Shown: positions 10,401-21,466, counted from the stretch's first letter. The stretch is DNA of 64,000 bases from Adiantum capillus-veneris (GCA_014529385.2 CM043953.1:75339372-75403371), one strand, 5' to 3'. The notes: generated from the sequence alone by a model not told the origin. A program made the numbers and translations.

Positions 10401-11300
10401 ATCATGTGAGGCTAGCCTAATGAGCTCATTATAGTTAGTTATGTGGGCATATTACTTGTCTGCACATCCTAACGACCCTAAATCTTCTTTTGCTAGAAAT
10501 CGTTTTGTTAAAAGCCTAATACACAAAGGAAGAGATGGATTTGACACTAGTCAAGTAGCACAATAACTTGTAGTGCCCTTTGCTTAAGATTAGTGTTAGG
10601 ATTCCAAACAAAAGATGTGATGCATGTGGGGCACAAATGGATTCTTGTTGGGAAAGCCTTTACAGATATCTCAAGATAAATCATTATATGTCTTCAATGA
10701 GAATCATGAGAAGTATTGACGTAGTGAAAACCTTTAAAAGTCCTTTGCAAATAAGGAGTTACAAGAGAAATTGGCAAGAGATATGAAGGATTGTAGGTTA
10801 TACAAAGATATGAAAGCCATTTTTTGAGCCTATGGGTGAACAATGGTTGGGTGATTACATATTTAATTCCAACATAGTTGGAATCAAATGTGATTGCAAG
10901 TCAATAACTATCCAATGAGGTTTAAGCAACCATTGTGATTCATTGAGCCCTTAATGTAACTTGTCATGGTTGTGAATAAATTTGAGGCCCCATTTTACTA
11001 AGAAGACGAAGAGGTGTATTTTTATCCAAAAAAATCAATGTTTCTAACTAAAGTAGTGATGCTTTGTATTCACTTCCTTTAACATAAAGATTACTAAACC
11101 AATGTAATGCTAAATCCCTTTGCATCTATGTGTATGAAGTCATGAGTTGCACCTCATTATTAGTATTTGCCATGGCTACATCACTTTGATTGATTAAAAA
11201 TAGTCACATCTAGTAATCAAGGTGTATGCATGTCTTATTTATCATGCATGAGCTAGATCTTATTAAATACAATGTGAATTTTTTGAATATGTACGTTTAT
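10401..11300. other. No gene recognised
   Basis: The only open frame (10580-10786, plus, 68 codons) contains KRCDACGAQMDSCWES, which is Cys-rich, but it is short and isolated and has no family match I can name. The rest is AT-rich. Confidence 0.35.
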
Positions 11301-11303
11301 TGA

Positions 11304-11304
11304 T

Positions 11305-11365
<61 letters not shown>
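11304..11365. repeat. (TG)n(GA)n compound microsatellite
   Basis: About 13 TG repeats pass directly into about 18 GA repeats. The same TG-to-GA order recurs near 20.9 kb. Confidence 0.95.
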
Positions 11366-11367
<2 letters not shown>

Positions 11368-13220
11368 TTGTATTTGGAGTTGTAAGTTTATGAGAATATT
11401 AAACCAAATTTTCAATATGACTAGCATTAGCCATTGGTATGGTGCTAATTATCTTTGGGACTGGCACTTAGTGAGCACTTAGTGTCGTGGTTTCATTCCT
11501 CCACAGTTGTGTAATTAAAAAACATAAGCCTTTTTAAGAAGGAAAATCATGACATGGTTATTTGGATGAGCTTATGTAAAAGGAAATCATGATTTACTTG
11601 AATTATTATGGTGAATCAATCTAACAATAGTGAAATAGATTACACATTGGATCAATAAAGAGAGCAAAATTTCAAACATTCATGAATGAGAATATGATGG
11701 CATTTGGTCAATTACCTAAAGCAAGAAATAAATGATAATATTGGGCTCACACTTATTTCATCTATTTTAGATACCATCAATTCCTATATTACCTTTAAAT
11801 TTTTTTTGACACAACCATTGACAACCGATTTTTTTTGTGATTTATTAATTTCTTGAAATATGCGATCTCTTTATTTCTAGTATTGTTAGACTTGTTTGTT
11901 TTGATAATACATTACCATTATATTAGTTCCACTTGTTATCTTGGCGTTTTTGAGCACCACATTATTTTGGAATCCCATCAATTCTACTTAATGCAATCCT
12001 ATCAATGTTGCAATGAAAATCTCTTCATTTTATGTATTTTTATCACATATAAAAGTGATAGTGCAAGATAACTTTAAAGTGAATGCTTCCAATATTTTCA
12101 CATTTGATTTATGTATTCATATAATTTTATGCAAAAATACTCATTAATTGTTGAACGAGGGATACATTTCAATGCCATAACGAAGTGATCACAAAAATCC
12201 TAGCTAAAACTACACAAGTGTATCACTTAGATTTCAAGTATCCGGCCTCTAAAGAAATGGGACTTGAATAATTCCCAAAATTCATAAATATGTCTTTCAT
12301 ATGCTTAAACCATATATGTATGGTTTCTTCTTGATTTTATCTTTGTATTGTATGATATTTTTTTTCTTTCATAGTATCTTTCCTTTGACTCTATGTGGTC
12401 AAAGGATCGATACTTTTATACATGCTACATTGATGAGCGTCAAACCACCATCGATTGTAGTGTCAACTAAAACTTTGACACAAATGACCATGAAGCTAGG
12501 TACTATGGACTATTGAAAGGATACTAAAGGTCAATTTTAGAACCTTTCATACCTTCATCTTTGAGTGCAAGTTCTTTGCAAATGTGTCTAGACATAATGA
12601 GAATGGAATCTACATGGTGGAATCGAGTGTGTATCACAAGGGGAGGTATGGCAACTTAGTTTTTCCATGTAATTGTGAGTAGGTGAGTATTTATGTTTTT
12701 TTACCTCCATTTTCTTGTAACATAATACCAATGTCACTCACTTTGAACTACTCTTCTAGAAGTCATCTCTATTCCATCAATCCACCAACCAAAGCATTGG
12801 TTCATAGTTTCAATAAAACCTTGGGGAAGAACCATTTTTTCCACTAATGAAGTGAAGACCATCTTCAACCCTCTCGCTTTCTCACACACATACTCCCTCT
12901 ATCTTTCTCTTTAATTTTATCAAGTATGCTAATTTACGTCAAGCAAGTGGATGTGATTAATTTAATGATAAAATATCTATCATTTTTAAATACAATTATT
13001 TATGAAAAATATCAAATGCTTTGTAATTTTTTAAAGAAAATAGAAAGTACTCAAATTTGAATATTTTGGCTCCAAAGCATTGCACAATAATGCAAGAGGC
13101 AATAAACGTGGTTATAACCTCTCTCCCTTTCTCACATCCACCTTCATTTTTTAAATTTATTTTTGTTGTTCTGAAGAGTTCAATGTGCAAGTGAAGCCAA
13201 TGTTTTGTATTGTGTGCAGT
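11366..13220. other. AT-rich stretch, no gene recognised
   Basis: Composition is strongly AT-biased, with short open frames only. A pyrimidine stretch and GTGCAG at about 13212-13219 could be a splice acceptor for the zinc-finger-like exon that follows. Confidence 0.5.
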
Positions 13221-13252
13221 CCGAGAGTGCTTCCGCTACTTAAAATTGTTGA

Positions 13253-13489
13253 TCTGAAGAAGAGCTCCTTCATTGTGCTCCTTGCTCAACACCTCTTCAT
13301 AGCAAGAGAGTTCATCGCCACCACTGTGTAAAGCCTTTCAAAATATGTGATGAATATAAGGATGCAAGCACTTTGGTAAAATGCGTGCAGTGTTCGAGAG
13401 AAGAGTGCAAGGCTTTTTTGTTTCATACACAATGTGTGTCTTACTTGTGGTCCATCATTAATGATACAGCGATCGGGTGCCTTGCATAA
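13253..13489 (+). CDS. Cys/His-rich zinc-finger-like exon (PHD or C1-like)
   Basis: A frame without ATG runs open for 78 codons after a TGA at 13250-13252 and ends in TAA at 13487. It holds two clusters of metal ligands. The first is HCAPCSTPLHSKRVHRHHC. The second is KICDEY followed after a short loop by KCVQCSREECKAFLFHTQC. The spacing C-x2-C-x4-C-x5-H-x2-C in the second cluster resembles extended PHD or DC1/C1-like fingers of plant chromatin and signalling proteins. A possible splice acceptor (GTGCAG) lies 33 nt upstream of the in-frame stop, so the exon boundary is unclear. No neighbouring exon was found, so it may be an isolated gene fragment. The ligands are visible; the family name is inference. 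Confidence 0.42.
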   Translation, partial: SEEELLHCAPCSTPLHSKRVHRHHCVKPFKICDEYKDASTLVKCVQCSREECKAFLFHTQCVSYLWSIINDTAIGCLA

Positions 13490-13599
13490 CCTAATCTATC
13501 TAAATAATTATCGGTTCATATTCCAATACATTTTTTTGTCCAGTTCTTTTTAAACAAAATATTATGTGGTTTAATTTTTTCCACTAGAAAAATAGAAAG

Positions 13600-14380
13600 A
13601 AGTATCATATTTTAGTACCAAAGTGGGGTCCTATAATATGAGCGGTATTATTGACGGTAATAGACGCGGTAATATAAGCGATAATAGTAGCAATAGTACA
13701 TGCAATAATATTTAATATGCAAAAAAAAACCTTCCCGCCACCTCTCTCTTCTTTGGCCATCCCATTTTGGACTCTCTCTTTACAAAACGTGGGAAAGAGG
13801 CATGGTAAACGTCTTCAAAGTTTCATAGTGTCTTCCATGTTTGTCACAAACTCTTTGTCAGAGGTTTGGACTTGAGGGAGGAATTGTTGGGTTTTAAGCC
13901 CGTCTAGCTGTGAGAACATGTCCTGTCAGAGTAAATGTAGACACCACTCTTTTTCAAAAATTTGTATGCAAACTTTGTGGTTATTTCAGTTCTTTATAAA
14001 TGTAAAGGCTAATCTTCAAATAATATAACGTGCTTTTTCTTGCTTTCACCCTCTCTATTCTTCTGCTTTTTCATGTGGGATGTTGTGAGCTTGAGTACGC
14101 ATAGAGAATGTGCCCATGTGTGGCAACGATCAAGTCATGTGGTAGTTGAGTATGCATTGTACTTTGCAACCGTTTTCTTGGTGGTCACAATTTAGCATGA
14201 GTAAGGCAATAATGATTTTCCTTCTCATTTGGATGCAAACACAAGTATTAAAAGAATGTGTCATTAATTTACAGGAAGTTTGAATTTGTCTTCCTCCTCT
14301 CATTTGAAATGGAGTAATCTAAAATTTGAACCGATGCTAGCTTAAGCTGAAGAAGCTTCGCACACATTGATCCAATGTTA
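13600..14380. other. No gene recognised; short GCGGTAATA repeats
   Basis: Between 13645 and 13700 the words GAGCGGTATTA, GACGGTAATA, GCGGTAATAT and GCGATAATAG follow one another, a loose microsatellite-like series. No coding region is supported in the rest. Confidence 0.4.
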
Positions 14381-14387
14381 GAAAAAA

Positions 14388-14528
14388 CCAAGGTTTAGTG
14401 TATTTCAACAGGCTGAAACTATAAGATTCCGGTTAGATTTGAGTTTGCCTTTAAGACCGGGGTTTAGTGTATTTCAACAGGTTGAAACTATAAGATTCCG
14501 GTTAGATTTGAGCTTGCATTTTTAAGAA
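14388..14528. repeat. Tandem duplication, ~71-bp unit
   Basis: The block starting GGTTTAGTGTATTTCAACAG and ending in GATTCCGGTTAGATTTGAG occurs twice in tandem with only two or three changes, so it is a recent duplication. Confidence 0.92.
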
Positions 14529-14532
14529 AATC

Positions 14533-14625
14533 GGGAAGTTTACACAAGTTTTAGTTTTAGTGTAATTATCGGGAAAAATTCAAATTTTGACCTAAAAACC
14601 GGGAGAATTTCATGTTTGCCCTTAT
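14533..14625 (+). repeat. Dispersed repeat shared with 54.5 kb
   Basis: This segment (TTTACACAAGTTTTAG, TAGTGTAATTATCG, AATTTTGACC, GAGAATTTCA) matches 54540-54640 in the same orientation at roughly 80 per cent by eye. It is probably part of a dispersed element. Neither copy shows terminal repeats I can define. Confidence 0.7.
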
Positions 14626-14639
14626 TTCATCCGTTAGGG

Positions 14640-15237
14640 AAAATGTATTGTTCTAGCCTTGGATGATTGATCCAAAGGAGCTATGCAACAAGGTAAATTA
14701 GGGTAAAAGGTTCACGTTGGCATTCTAACACAATAAAATGAAAGGGAAATCAAGCCATGTAAGGCTTTGAAATGAATTAACGAGTGACAAGGGAGCCATT
14801 GACAAACGAAAAGCAAAAGAAGGTTACAATTGTTCGAATCTACTAACATAATATGGCAGAGGGAGTGACCCTTTGCACGTCACGTTCTGCGAGATGAAAG
14901 CTGTAAGCCAAAAGTGAGGGAGCAAAAAAGAGAGAGAGAAAGAGCTCAGAGGGGGGGCGAAGGAGAGAGAGGGGGCGAAGGAGAGAGAGAGGCCATCGAA
15001 GGCGATTGGCGATACTCGTGCCTTTTAAAGGTAGGGCCAATCAATGTATACGCAGCAAGAAATAATTAAATCCGGAAGGCTTGTTTTAGAAAGCCAAAAA
15101 GCACTTGGAATGAAAAGAAGCCTCATTTTGTTTTCTGAAAAGAGATTATAATATCAAGAAGAGATGTTTTTACAAGAGAAGGGTGGACAATTGATTAAGA
15201 AACTTCTAAAGACCTTGACGTCTACACATATAATCAG
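14640..15237. other. 3' flank of the acidic-repeat gene; purine-rich tract
   Basis: A GAGAGA/GGGGGCGAAGGAG purine tract lies at about 14924-14995. No ORF with a recognisable product is present. The sequence lies downstream of the minus-strand gene ending at 15238 and may include its 3' untranslated region. Confidence 0.35.
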
Positions 15238-15503
15238 CTAGGACGACGTAGCTCTCTGCATGCGTCTAAGCCAGCGCCCAACGAAGGGAATGTTGCAGAT
15301 GACTCCCTCCCACAATATGCTCCTTAGCTTTTCAATTGTACTCTTCCTCAGCTCAGCGTCATCCCTGGCTGCTGCTGCTGCTTTCATCTTCTTCTTGGAC
15401 CTTGTTCTCTTCTTTGCCTTCTTCTTAATGCTCCCACTCTTCACATATAATTCCTCCTGCGCCGCTTCATCGATCTCGGGACTTTCTTCTCCTCCATCGG
15501 CGC
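15238..15503 (-). CDS. Acidic-repeat protein, final exon
   Basis: This is the 3' exon of the minus-strand gene that starts at 18437. The acceptor is TTAATTAAATTAG, and joining it to the donor at 15834/15833 keeps the frame exactly (phase 1, restoring a Gly codon). It encodes an acidic stretch (EESPEIDEAAQEE), then KSGSIKKKAKKRTRSKKK, an Ala run, and a C-terminus with a hydrophobic turn, ILWEGVICNIPFVG, ending in RRMQRATSS and a stop. The KSGSI-plus-lysine block is a second copy of the one in the previous exon, which supports real coding. The family is not recognised. Confidence 0.65.
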
Positions 15504-15833
15504 CTAATTTAATTAACACAAACACAAAAAGATTTAGAAATATTCTCATGTAGGAAAACGGAGTCTTTTACAATGTTTTTTATACAATGCATTATAACAT
15601 CATGAGCTTCTCCTTGAGAGGCACCACATACCTAGCTAGGTACGAATGGGGGCAAGGGAAACCACCCCCCCCCCCCCTTCTCTCTTACCGGCTGGCGGTC
15701 CCCTACCCCCAATCGTACCTAGCTAGGTATGCGGTGCCTCCCTTGCAGAAGCTTATGATGTTGAGGTAAGTCACAATGTGGGAATTATTGTGAGAATTTT
15801 TGTATAAGCCGTTAATGTTCATGATGTTCATAC
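15504..15833 (-). other. Intron of the acidic-repeat gene
   Basis: This is a 330-nt phase-1 intron with donor CCAG/GTATGA and acceptor AATTAG/GC, inferred from the sequence. It carries a foldback element at 15596-15762. The coding frame would otherwise continue into the intron for about 40 codons and stop, which explains the apparent read-through ending YLARYDWG. Confidence 0.65.
15596..15762. mobile_element. Foldback (MITE-like) inverted repeat inside the intron
   Basis: Two inverted arms of about 64 bp (15596-15659 and 15700-15762) pair with few mismatches. The arms contain AACATCATGAGCTTCT against AGAAGCTTATGATGTT, and both contain the 14-bp palindrome TACCTAGCTAGGTA. The loop includes 13 consecutive C residues. 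The structure is that of a foldback element or of a microRNA-like precursor produced by inverted duplication. No target duplication could be identified. Confidence 0.8.
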
Positions 15834-17100
15834 CTGGATAAAAGATTGATCTACCTGCTCCACCAATTGGATTCACAGCTGTTCCCCCTGCCATTTTCTC
15901 TCTTTCATCGGTAATTTGTGCTGAATTGGCGCTCATGGATATTGACCCCTTCTTCTTCTTCCCCCTTTTCCTTTTCACAGTCTCCCACCCATCCTCCATT
16001 GGCTGATTATAAGTTGGTGTAGCTTCCTTCAATGGCTCCACATTGCTCTTCTCGTCTAACATCAAAGTGATAATTTGACCCTCTACAGCATCTTCTGCAT
16101 CTAGCTTCTCCACACAACACTCCTCCATTATCTCACAGCACTTAGACTCATCCAATTCTTGCTCTTCAATATTGATCCCAATCTCCAACCCCACCTCGTC
16201 TTCCATATCGCCGTTTCTTGTGACCCCTGCAGTGCATGATATTGGATTGCTTGAGATTGAATTATGCAAGAGGGCCAAAGCGCCGTGGGGCTCATCATGC
16301 TCAGCAGTCATTGGCTGCTGATGAGTACTATTTGTAGCTTCCTTAATTGGCTCCTGCACACTGCTCTTGTTTGATACCAAACTAATCTGAGCTTCTGCAG
16401 CTTCTTCTTCTGCGCACTCGCTTTTCATCACAACACACTCCTCTTCAACACACTGAGACTCAGATAATTGTTGCTCTTCTGGGATTCCAATATTCTCAAT
16501 GCCGACCTCATCGTCATCACCAACCCCTGTGCATGATATGTTGTTGGAGGTTGAATCCAAGGGCGCTGCAATGCCCTGGAACTCATCATGCTGAATGTTA
16601 GAGTCACTATTTTCACTATACATTCCCAAGTTTTGAGTCATTACCACTTTAGCCGGCAAAAGCACTGGTGATGATGACTCTAAATCACAGTTCGACGCAT
16701 TCCCTGCCTCTTTGACATCAAGCTCACCATCTTCTGGACCTTTAGCTGCATCTGCCATTTCTATAATCTTTTCACCCTCACATTGAGTCTTTGCTCTCTC
16801 CTCCTGCATATTCATCGTCATCATATTCAGCTCATCATCATCACGCCTGGCTCCTCCTTGCTTCTTCTTCTTAGGACTTGTTCTCTTCTTCCCCTTCTTC
16901 TTATTAATGCTGCCACTCTTGCAGGCATCATCATCTCTCTTTTGGGCTTCCTCCTGCATCTCCTCGATCTTGGGCCTCTCTTCTGTGATTTCGTCAACTG
17001 AGCGAGTGATGTCCATGATGTTCATACCTGCATAAAAGATGGAAGCACCTGCTGCACTATAAATTGGTGTCACAGCTGGTAATTGGCCTCCCATGATTTT
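15834..17100 (-). CDS. Acidic-repeat protein, second half of main exon
   Basis: An open frame (ATG at 17092-17094, MGGQLPAV) runs to the splice donor at 15834. It encodes a highly acidic, low-complexity protein. In order it has MNIMDI, an acidic stretch, KSGSINKKKGKKRT (a basic, nuclear-signal-like patch), EDGELDVKEAGNAS, VMTQNLGMYSENS, Cys-rich acidic modules (VEEECVVMKSEC; EEQELDESKCCEIMEECC) and GWETVKRKRGKKKK near its end. These modules repeat the order found upstream (17101-18437), so the protein holds about three copies of a module of roughly 150 residues. It is joined to the upstream half only if a 2-nt expansion in the GA tract at 17101-17112 is allowed for; otherwise it starts at its own ATG. 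The function is unknown, and the basic patches suggest the nucleus or nucleic-acid contact. Confidence 0.6.
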
Positions 17101-18437
17101 CTCTCTCTCTCCACGATTATTTGTGTTGAATTAGGGCTGATGGATAACTCATCAGATGACACCTTTACCTGTTTCAGCTTGCCCTTTCTCCTTATCACTG
17201 TCTCCCAGCCATATTCCTTCATTGGTTGATGTCCAGTATAACTTGACGTAGCTTGCTTCATTGACTCCACATCATTGCTCCTCTTGCCTGATACCAAACT
17301 AGTTTTAGCCTCTGCAGCTTCTTCTGCCTCTACTTTCTTCACAACACACTTCTCTGTTATCCCAACAGATTTAGACTCGGCCAATCCATGCTCTTCAATC
17401 ATCCCGATCTCACTGTTTCTTGCGAGTACCCCTGTGAATAATGTATTGCATGACGGTGAATCCACGGGTGGCGATTGGCACAAGATGACCTGGGGCTCAT
17501 CATTTATAGTTTCACTATCCACTCTTACATTTTGAGTCATTATCACTTCTGCGGACATAAGCGCTGGACGTGTTGTTGATGAGTTCCCGGCCTCTCTGTA
17601 ATCAATATGACCATCCTCTGGGCCTCCATCTGCATTTGTAGTTTCTCTAATCTCTTGTATAAGCCCATCGGGCTTGGGGCCGGCGCCGGCGTTTTCTACT
17701 ACTCTAGAGTCTGCCTCTGGATCTGTCTCCACTTCCTTCAATACAATACACTGCAAACTATCGTTTTTCTCGATTGTAGTCCCAACCCGATTGGCGTCCA
17801 TAAGCATTGCCAATGCATGTTTGTGGTCATTACCATGAGATTCTGCTGCTAGAATCCCTAAATTTGTTTGGCTGCCTACTAGTGCAGGCTGCAGATCAAA
17901 GGGCATCAGGATCGAGCCTATTTGCAACCAATCTGCATATGAGCCCCATGATGGAAGTGACTGCTCTTGAGGAGAGTCGCCGACAATCTCAAAAGCGGCA
18001 ATGGAATTAAAGTTGCGTATCGGCCTCTCAAAAGCAGATATGGTGAAGTGGCAGGGCGTCCCTGAGTTGATGGGGTAGACGTTCTCACTGCTGATATTGT
18101 CCGAGAGCGCGACGTCATTGATAGTACTACTAGTAATGACGTCTTCCTCATGAGCTTCTAGTTCAGATTGGCCGTTAAACTCTGCATGTTGATCATCACC
18201 ACAGACGTCGGCTTTGTCATCACGATCCGCAGAGATCAGGAGATAATCGCTATTAATGCTGCTGGTGTTAGCAATGAAAGAAAGAATTTCCTCCATGACT
18301 TCACGCGCTTCCGCAGCAACGTCCACCCTGATCTCCAGCGTTTCTTCTTCTTGCATCTGACATTTTATGTTCTCCTCGACGACGTTGTCCTCCACAGGGC
18401 CTTCAGATGTAAACCGCTCCACAGAATTAGTCGCCAT
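17070..18437 (-). CDS. Acidic-repeat protein, N-terminal half
   Basis: This is a 455-codon frame from MATNSVERFTSEG to a stop at 17070. The N-terminal ~200 residues are unique (VMEEILSFIANTSS; WGSYADWLQIGSILMPFD). Next comes the first copy of the repeated module: PEDGHIDYREAGNSS, VIMTQNVRVDSE, EEHGLAESKSVG, EAEEAAEAKTSLVS, YGWETVIRRKGK and SPNSTQIIVERER. The same motif order recurs twice downstream in another frame, which shows that the real reading frame crosses near 17105. The last 15 codons here (after VERER) are out-of-frame read-through. The start is the first ATG of the frame; upstream sequence shows no TATA box I trust. Whether the gene is functional depends on the frameshift described in the findings. 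Confidence 0.6.
   Translation of the reverse strand: MATNSVERFTSEGPVEDNVVEENIKCQMQEEETLEIRVDVAAEAREVMEEILSFIANTSSINSDYLLISADRDDKADVCGDDQHAEFNGQSELEAHEEDVITSSTINDVALSDNISSENVYPINSGTPCHFTISAFERPIRNFNSIAAFEIVGDSPQEQSLPSWGSYADWLQIGSILMPFDLQPALVGSQTNLGILAAESHGNDHKHALAMLMDANRVGTTIEKNDSLQCIVLKEVETDPEADSRVVENAGAGPKPDGLIQEIRETTNADGGPEDGHIDYREAGNSSTTRPALMSAEVIMTQNVRVDSETINDEPQVILCQSPPVDSPSCNTLFTGVLARNSEIGMIEEHGLAESKSVGITEKCVVKKVEAEEAAEAKTSLVSGKRSNDVESMKQATSSYTGHQPMKEYGWETVIRRKGKLKQVKVSSDELSISPNSTQIIVERERKSWEANYQL
17101..17112 (-). other. Frameshift site in coding GA tract
   Basis: The minus strand reads GTGGAGAGAGAGAGAAAATC where the paralogous module downstream reads GATGAAAGAGAGAAAATG. Removing one AG from the tract would bring VERE into frame with KIMGGQ, matching DEREKMAGG in the other copy. 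This is what replication slippage in a short microsatellite produces. A sequencing error is also possible. Confidence 0.6.
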
Positions 18438-18759
18438 GAAAACTGCTGCTGCTTGCAGGAGAGAGAGATTGAATTGCCGGAGTACTCAGTGGGCAGACGC
18501 ACGCTGAGTGAATGACAATATTGTGGCTAGCCATGGCCCTTTGAAGGTAGCTAGTACGCCCTCAGCCGACCTCAGTCCACTACTGCCTTCATGTCGGCTG
18601 GCCCAAATTCTCATAAAAAGTTTAAGCGAACACAAAGGTAGTTTCTTGTGTGCGTGCACGCAATATGAAAAAAATTAGCAATCTTTAATCCTCGTGACGA
18701 GGAACAATTTTTCTTTTTAGAAAAAAGCTTTGTAGTCTTGATTAAAAATTAAAAAGTAT
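18438..18759. other. Upstream flank of the acidic-repeat gene
   Basis: This is the presumed 5' untranslated region and promoter of the minus-strand gene. CTGCTGCTTGCAGGAGAGAG lies just upstream of the ATG. No TATA box, CpG-like cluster or other promoter element can be named with confidence. Confidence 0.3.
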
Positions 18760-18920
18760 TCCTAATGGCTTCAAAAAAAATTAAAAGGTATTTTTAATTC
18801 AAAGATTCATAGTAACAAAAACGATGCGCTAGTCAATAATATGGAGCAACGGACAATGATGAAGCATGTAGATTTGTAACAGTATCAGTTCGACGTGAAA
18901 AGGAAGGATACACCTTTGAA

Positions 18921-18951
<31 letters not shown>

Positions 18952-19312
18952 ACACTTTAAAAATAAGAAAACGCTAAAAAAAAAAAAGAGAAGAGAAACA
19001 CAAATATACAATGTGAAGTCAAACACCTCCTTATATGGACACAAAAGGTCTTTTGATTTTCCACCTTTATTTGTCTTTTGACTTTCGACCTTCATCTTTT
19101 TTTTCATTTCCTAAACTCAATGTATACTTACACACTTAATATGTTTTGAAGGACCTTTTAGTTTTTCAAGATTAGGGAGACCTAATGGTTTCAAAAAAAT
19201 TAAAAGGTATTCCTATTTAAAGTTTCCTCAACAACAACAAAAAGGATACGTAGTCTATAGTACATAGCAACGGGCAGTGATAAGGCATGTAGATTTGCAA
19301 GAGTATCATATG

Positions 19313-19350
<38 letters not shown>

Positions 19351-19615
19351 ACTTTAAAGAGAAGAAAATGCTAAAGAAAAAATAAAGGAGAAGAAAAACA
19401 CAAATATAATAATGTGAAGTTGACTACTTCTTTATATGGACACAAAAGGTCTTTTGACTTTCCACCTTCATATGTATTTTGACTTTCCGCCTTCATCTAT
19501 CTTTTGACTTTCCACTTTTATCTATCTTTTGATTTCCTAAACTCACCCTTCACTTAGACACTCGATATATTTTTTGAAATAATTTTTATTTTTCTAAGAT
19601 TGGGAAGACCTAATA
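18760..19615. repeat. Tandem duplication, ~425-bp unit, each with (GA)n
   Basis: Copies at about 18760-19184 and 19185-19615 share GGCTTCAAAAAAAATT / GGTTTCAAAAAAATT, GCATGTAGATTTG, a GA microsatellite followed by GGACACTTTAAA, CTTATATGGACACAAAAGG and TTTTGACTTTCCACCTT. The second copy contains an internal expansion of a ~23-bp unit (TCTTTTGACTTTCCACC-type) repeated about four times near 19450-19540. Both carry a GA tract at the same place but of different length. Confidence 0.85.
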
Positions 19616-20410
19616 GTCATGACCCCAATATAGAAACTAGTATTGGTTGGATGGGCTTTGCATGGGTTTTTGGCAATGATGTTAAGATGTGATTAAAAGA
19701 AAGTAAAACAATAACCAGGAACGATTTGTAAATTAACTAGTGAAAACAGTAATGGCTTACTATAAAGATTGAAATGTACTACAGACCTCTCGTTAACGAG
19801 CAGTGGTATCATCAACCTTTGGAATGTGGAGAACTCCACTATTGTTGAGCTGCAACACAACAACATGAGTAGTTAAACTTATGTTCAACAATAAGAAAAA
19901 GAGAAACATAAATCAAATAGTGCATGGCACACAAAAGTGCCATATATATGGTGGAAAGTCGGCACTTTGTCTCCCCAAAAATGATAAAGAACAGAAGCCA
20001 CTCTTTGACCCATAGACGAATTTCGTAGACCAATCAAACACATAGATATGGGATTTTAGAAGTAGATTACAAACCTCGAAGCTTGCTTGTAGTTTTAGAA
20101 TGTATAGTGCTATCATATCCTTGTATGATTGGGCACCACCTCCATTCTTGCGGGGAGCAACCTCATCCAGTCTATGTTGCTTACGCTAAAACCTCTTTTG
20201 CTCTAGTCGGACTCCTCTTTGTTGATGCTCAATTTTCTACCCTTGTCACTATAGATGGCTATGCAACCAAGCAGCCCCATCCCAATCACTAAACTCCACA
20301 TGCATTGATAAGTCCAATGCCCACACTCACCTTGAGAGCGCTACTACCTTGAATATGCATCTTCTTAACTCACTACTATGTATCCTATTGACTTGGTACA
20401 AAAGCTTCTT
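19616..20410. other. No gene recognised
   Basis: Short open frames occur on both strands, but none has a recognisable domain. No transposon ends were identified. Confidence 0.4.
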
Positions 20411-20415
20411 GTGAG

Positions 20416-20520
20416 CACACATATTTATCCAGTGTGAAAGGAAAAATATTTGCCTTGGCACACATATTTATCCAGTGTGAAAGGAAAAATATTTGCCTTG
20501 GCACACATATTTATCCAGTG
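20416..20520. repeat. Perfect 43-bp tandem repeat, 2.4 copies
   Basis: A unit starting CACACATATTTATCCAGTG and ending TTTGCCTTGG starts at 20416, 20459 and 20502. The first two copies look identical, so the duplication is very recent. Confidence 0.95.
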
Positions 20521-20883
20521 ATGGCATGGATGGCACATCGCTAGACGGTTATAATCTATCAGCTGTGAAATAATCTTAACAATTGAATCGTTGTTGGTGA
20601 TCCCAGCAAGTTCGGCAATGGTGGCTAAAGAAAAGGGGTATTCAGTGCCATCAATGTTGTAGTTGAGGAAAAGTGTCAGTGATTAGGTGATTGTTGTTAA
20701 TGAACATCATGGTGTATGTATTGGTTGCTACGTCAAGTAAGATGCAGAAAATTCTACACATTTACACATGGGGGCCTTATTGTCCAAGGTTGTCTTATGT
20801 AGCAAATTATAGGGCTTCTTCCCTTCACTTGTCATTACTTTGTGGAGACAAAAGCTGTAGGCTTACCTTGAGTTTTTGGAAAA

Positions 20884-21023
<140 letters not shown>

Positions 21024-21412
21024 CAAGAGAGAGAACTTTCTCAACACTAAAGATGGTGGCCGACACCTCCACCGAAGAGAAAGCCTCGAGTGATACTTCT
21101 TGCTTTTTTTTGTTGGTATTTTGAGAAGCCTTAGATCAATGCCATTATAGACTAATGAAAGCATTTTGGCCATGCAACTACATCTCACGGTCGCTTTCTA
21201 GGAAAAGCACATATATGATTATCAATTGTGCACTATACAATCTGCCTTGGTGGGTCAAGATTGAGATTTTGATAAGTGGAGAAATGCTTGAGCTCATTTT
21301 ACAAAAATCTCTTGGGCCAACCAAGTAAAGAAGTGTGAATATAGAAATAATTGTTTACATGATGATGACACCTGCTATCAACATGACAATGGTCTAACAT
21401 CAATTAGTGTCA

Positions 21413-21414
<2 letters not shown>

Positions 21415-21466
<52 letters not shown>

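Noticed and set aside
10580-10786. Cys-containing 68-codon ORF as a zinc-finger gene
   Set aside because: It has a single CxxC and one further Cys with no second ligand pair, no splice context and no neighbouring exon.
15260-15553. Plus-strand hydrophobic ORF opposite the last exon of the acidic-repeat gene
   Set aside because: It is the antisense shadow of a Lys/Ala/Glu-rich minus-strand exon supported by splice phase and internal repeats. The plus-strand frames at 16783-17001, 17275-17535 and 17607-18010 are likewise shadows.
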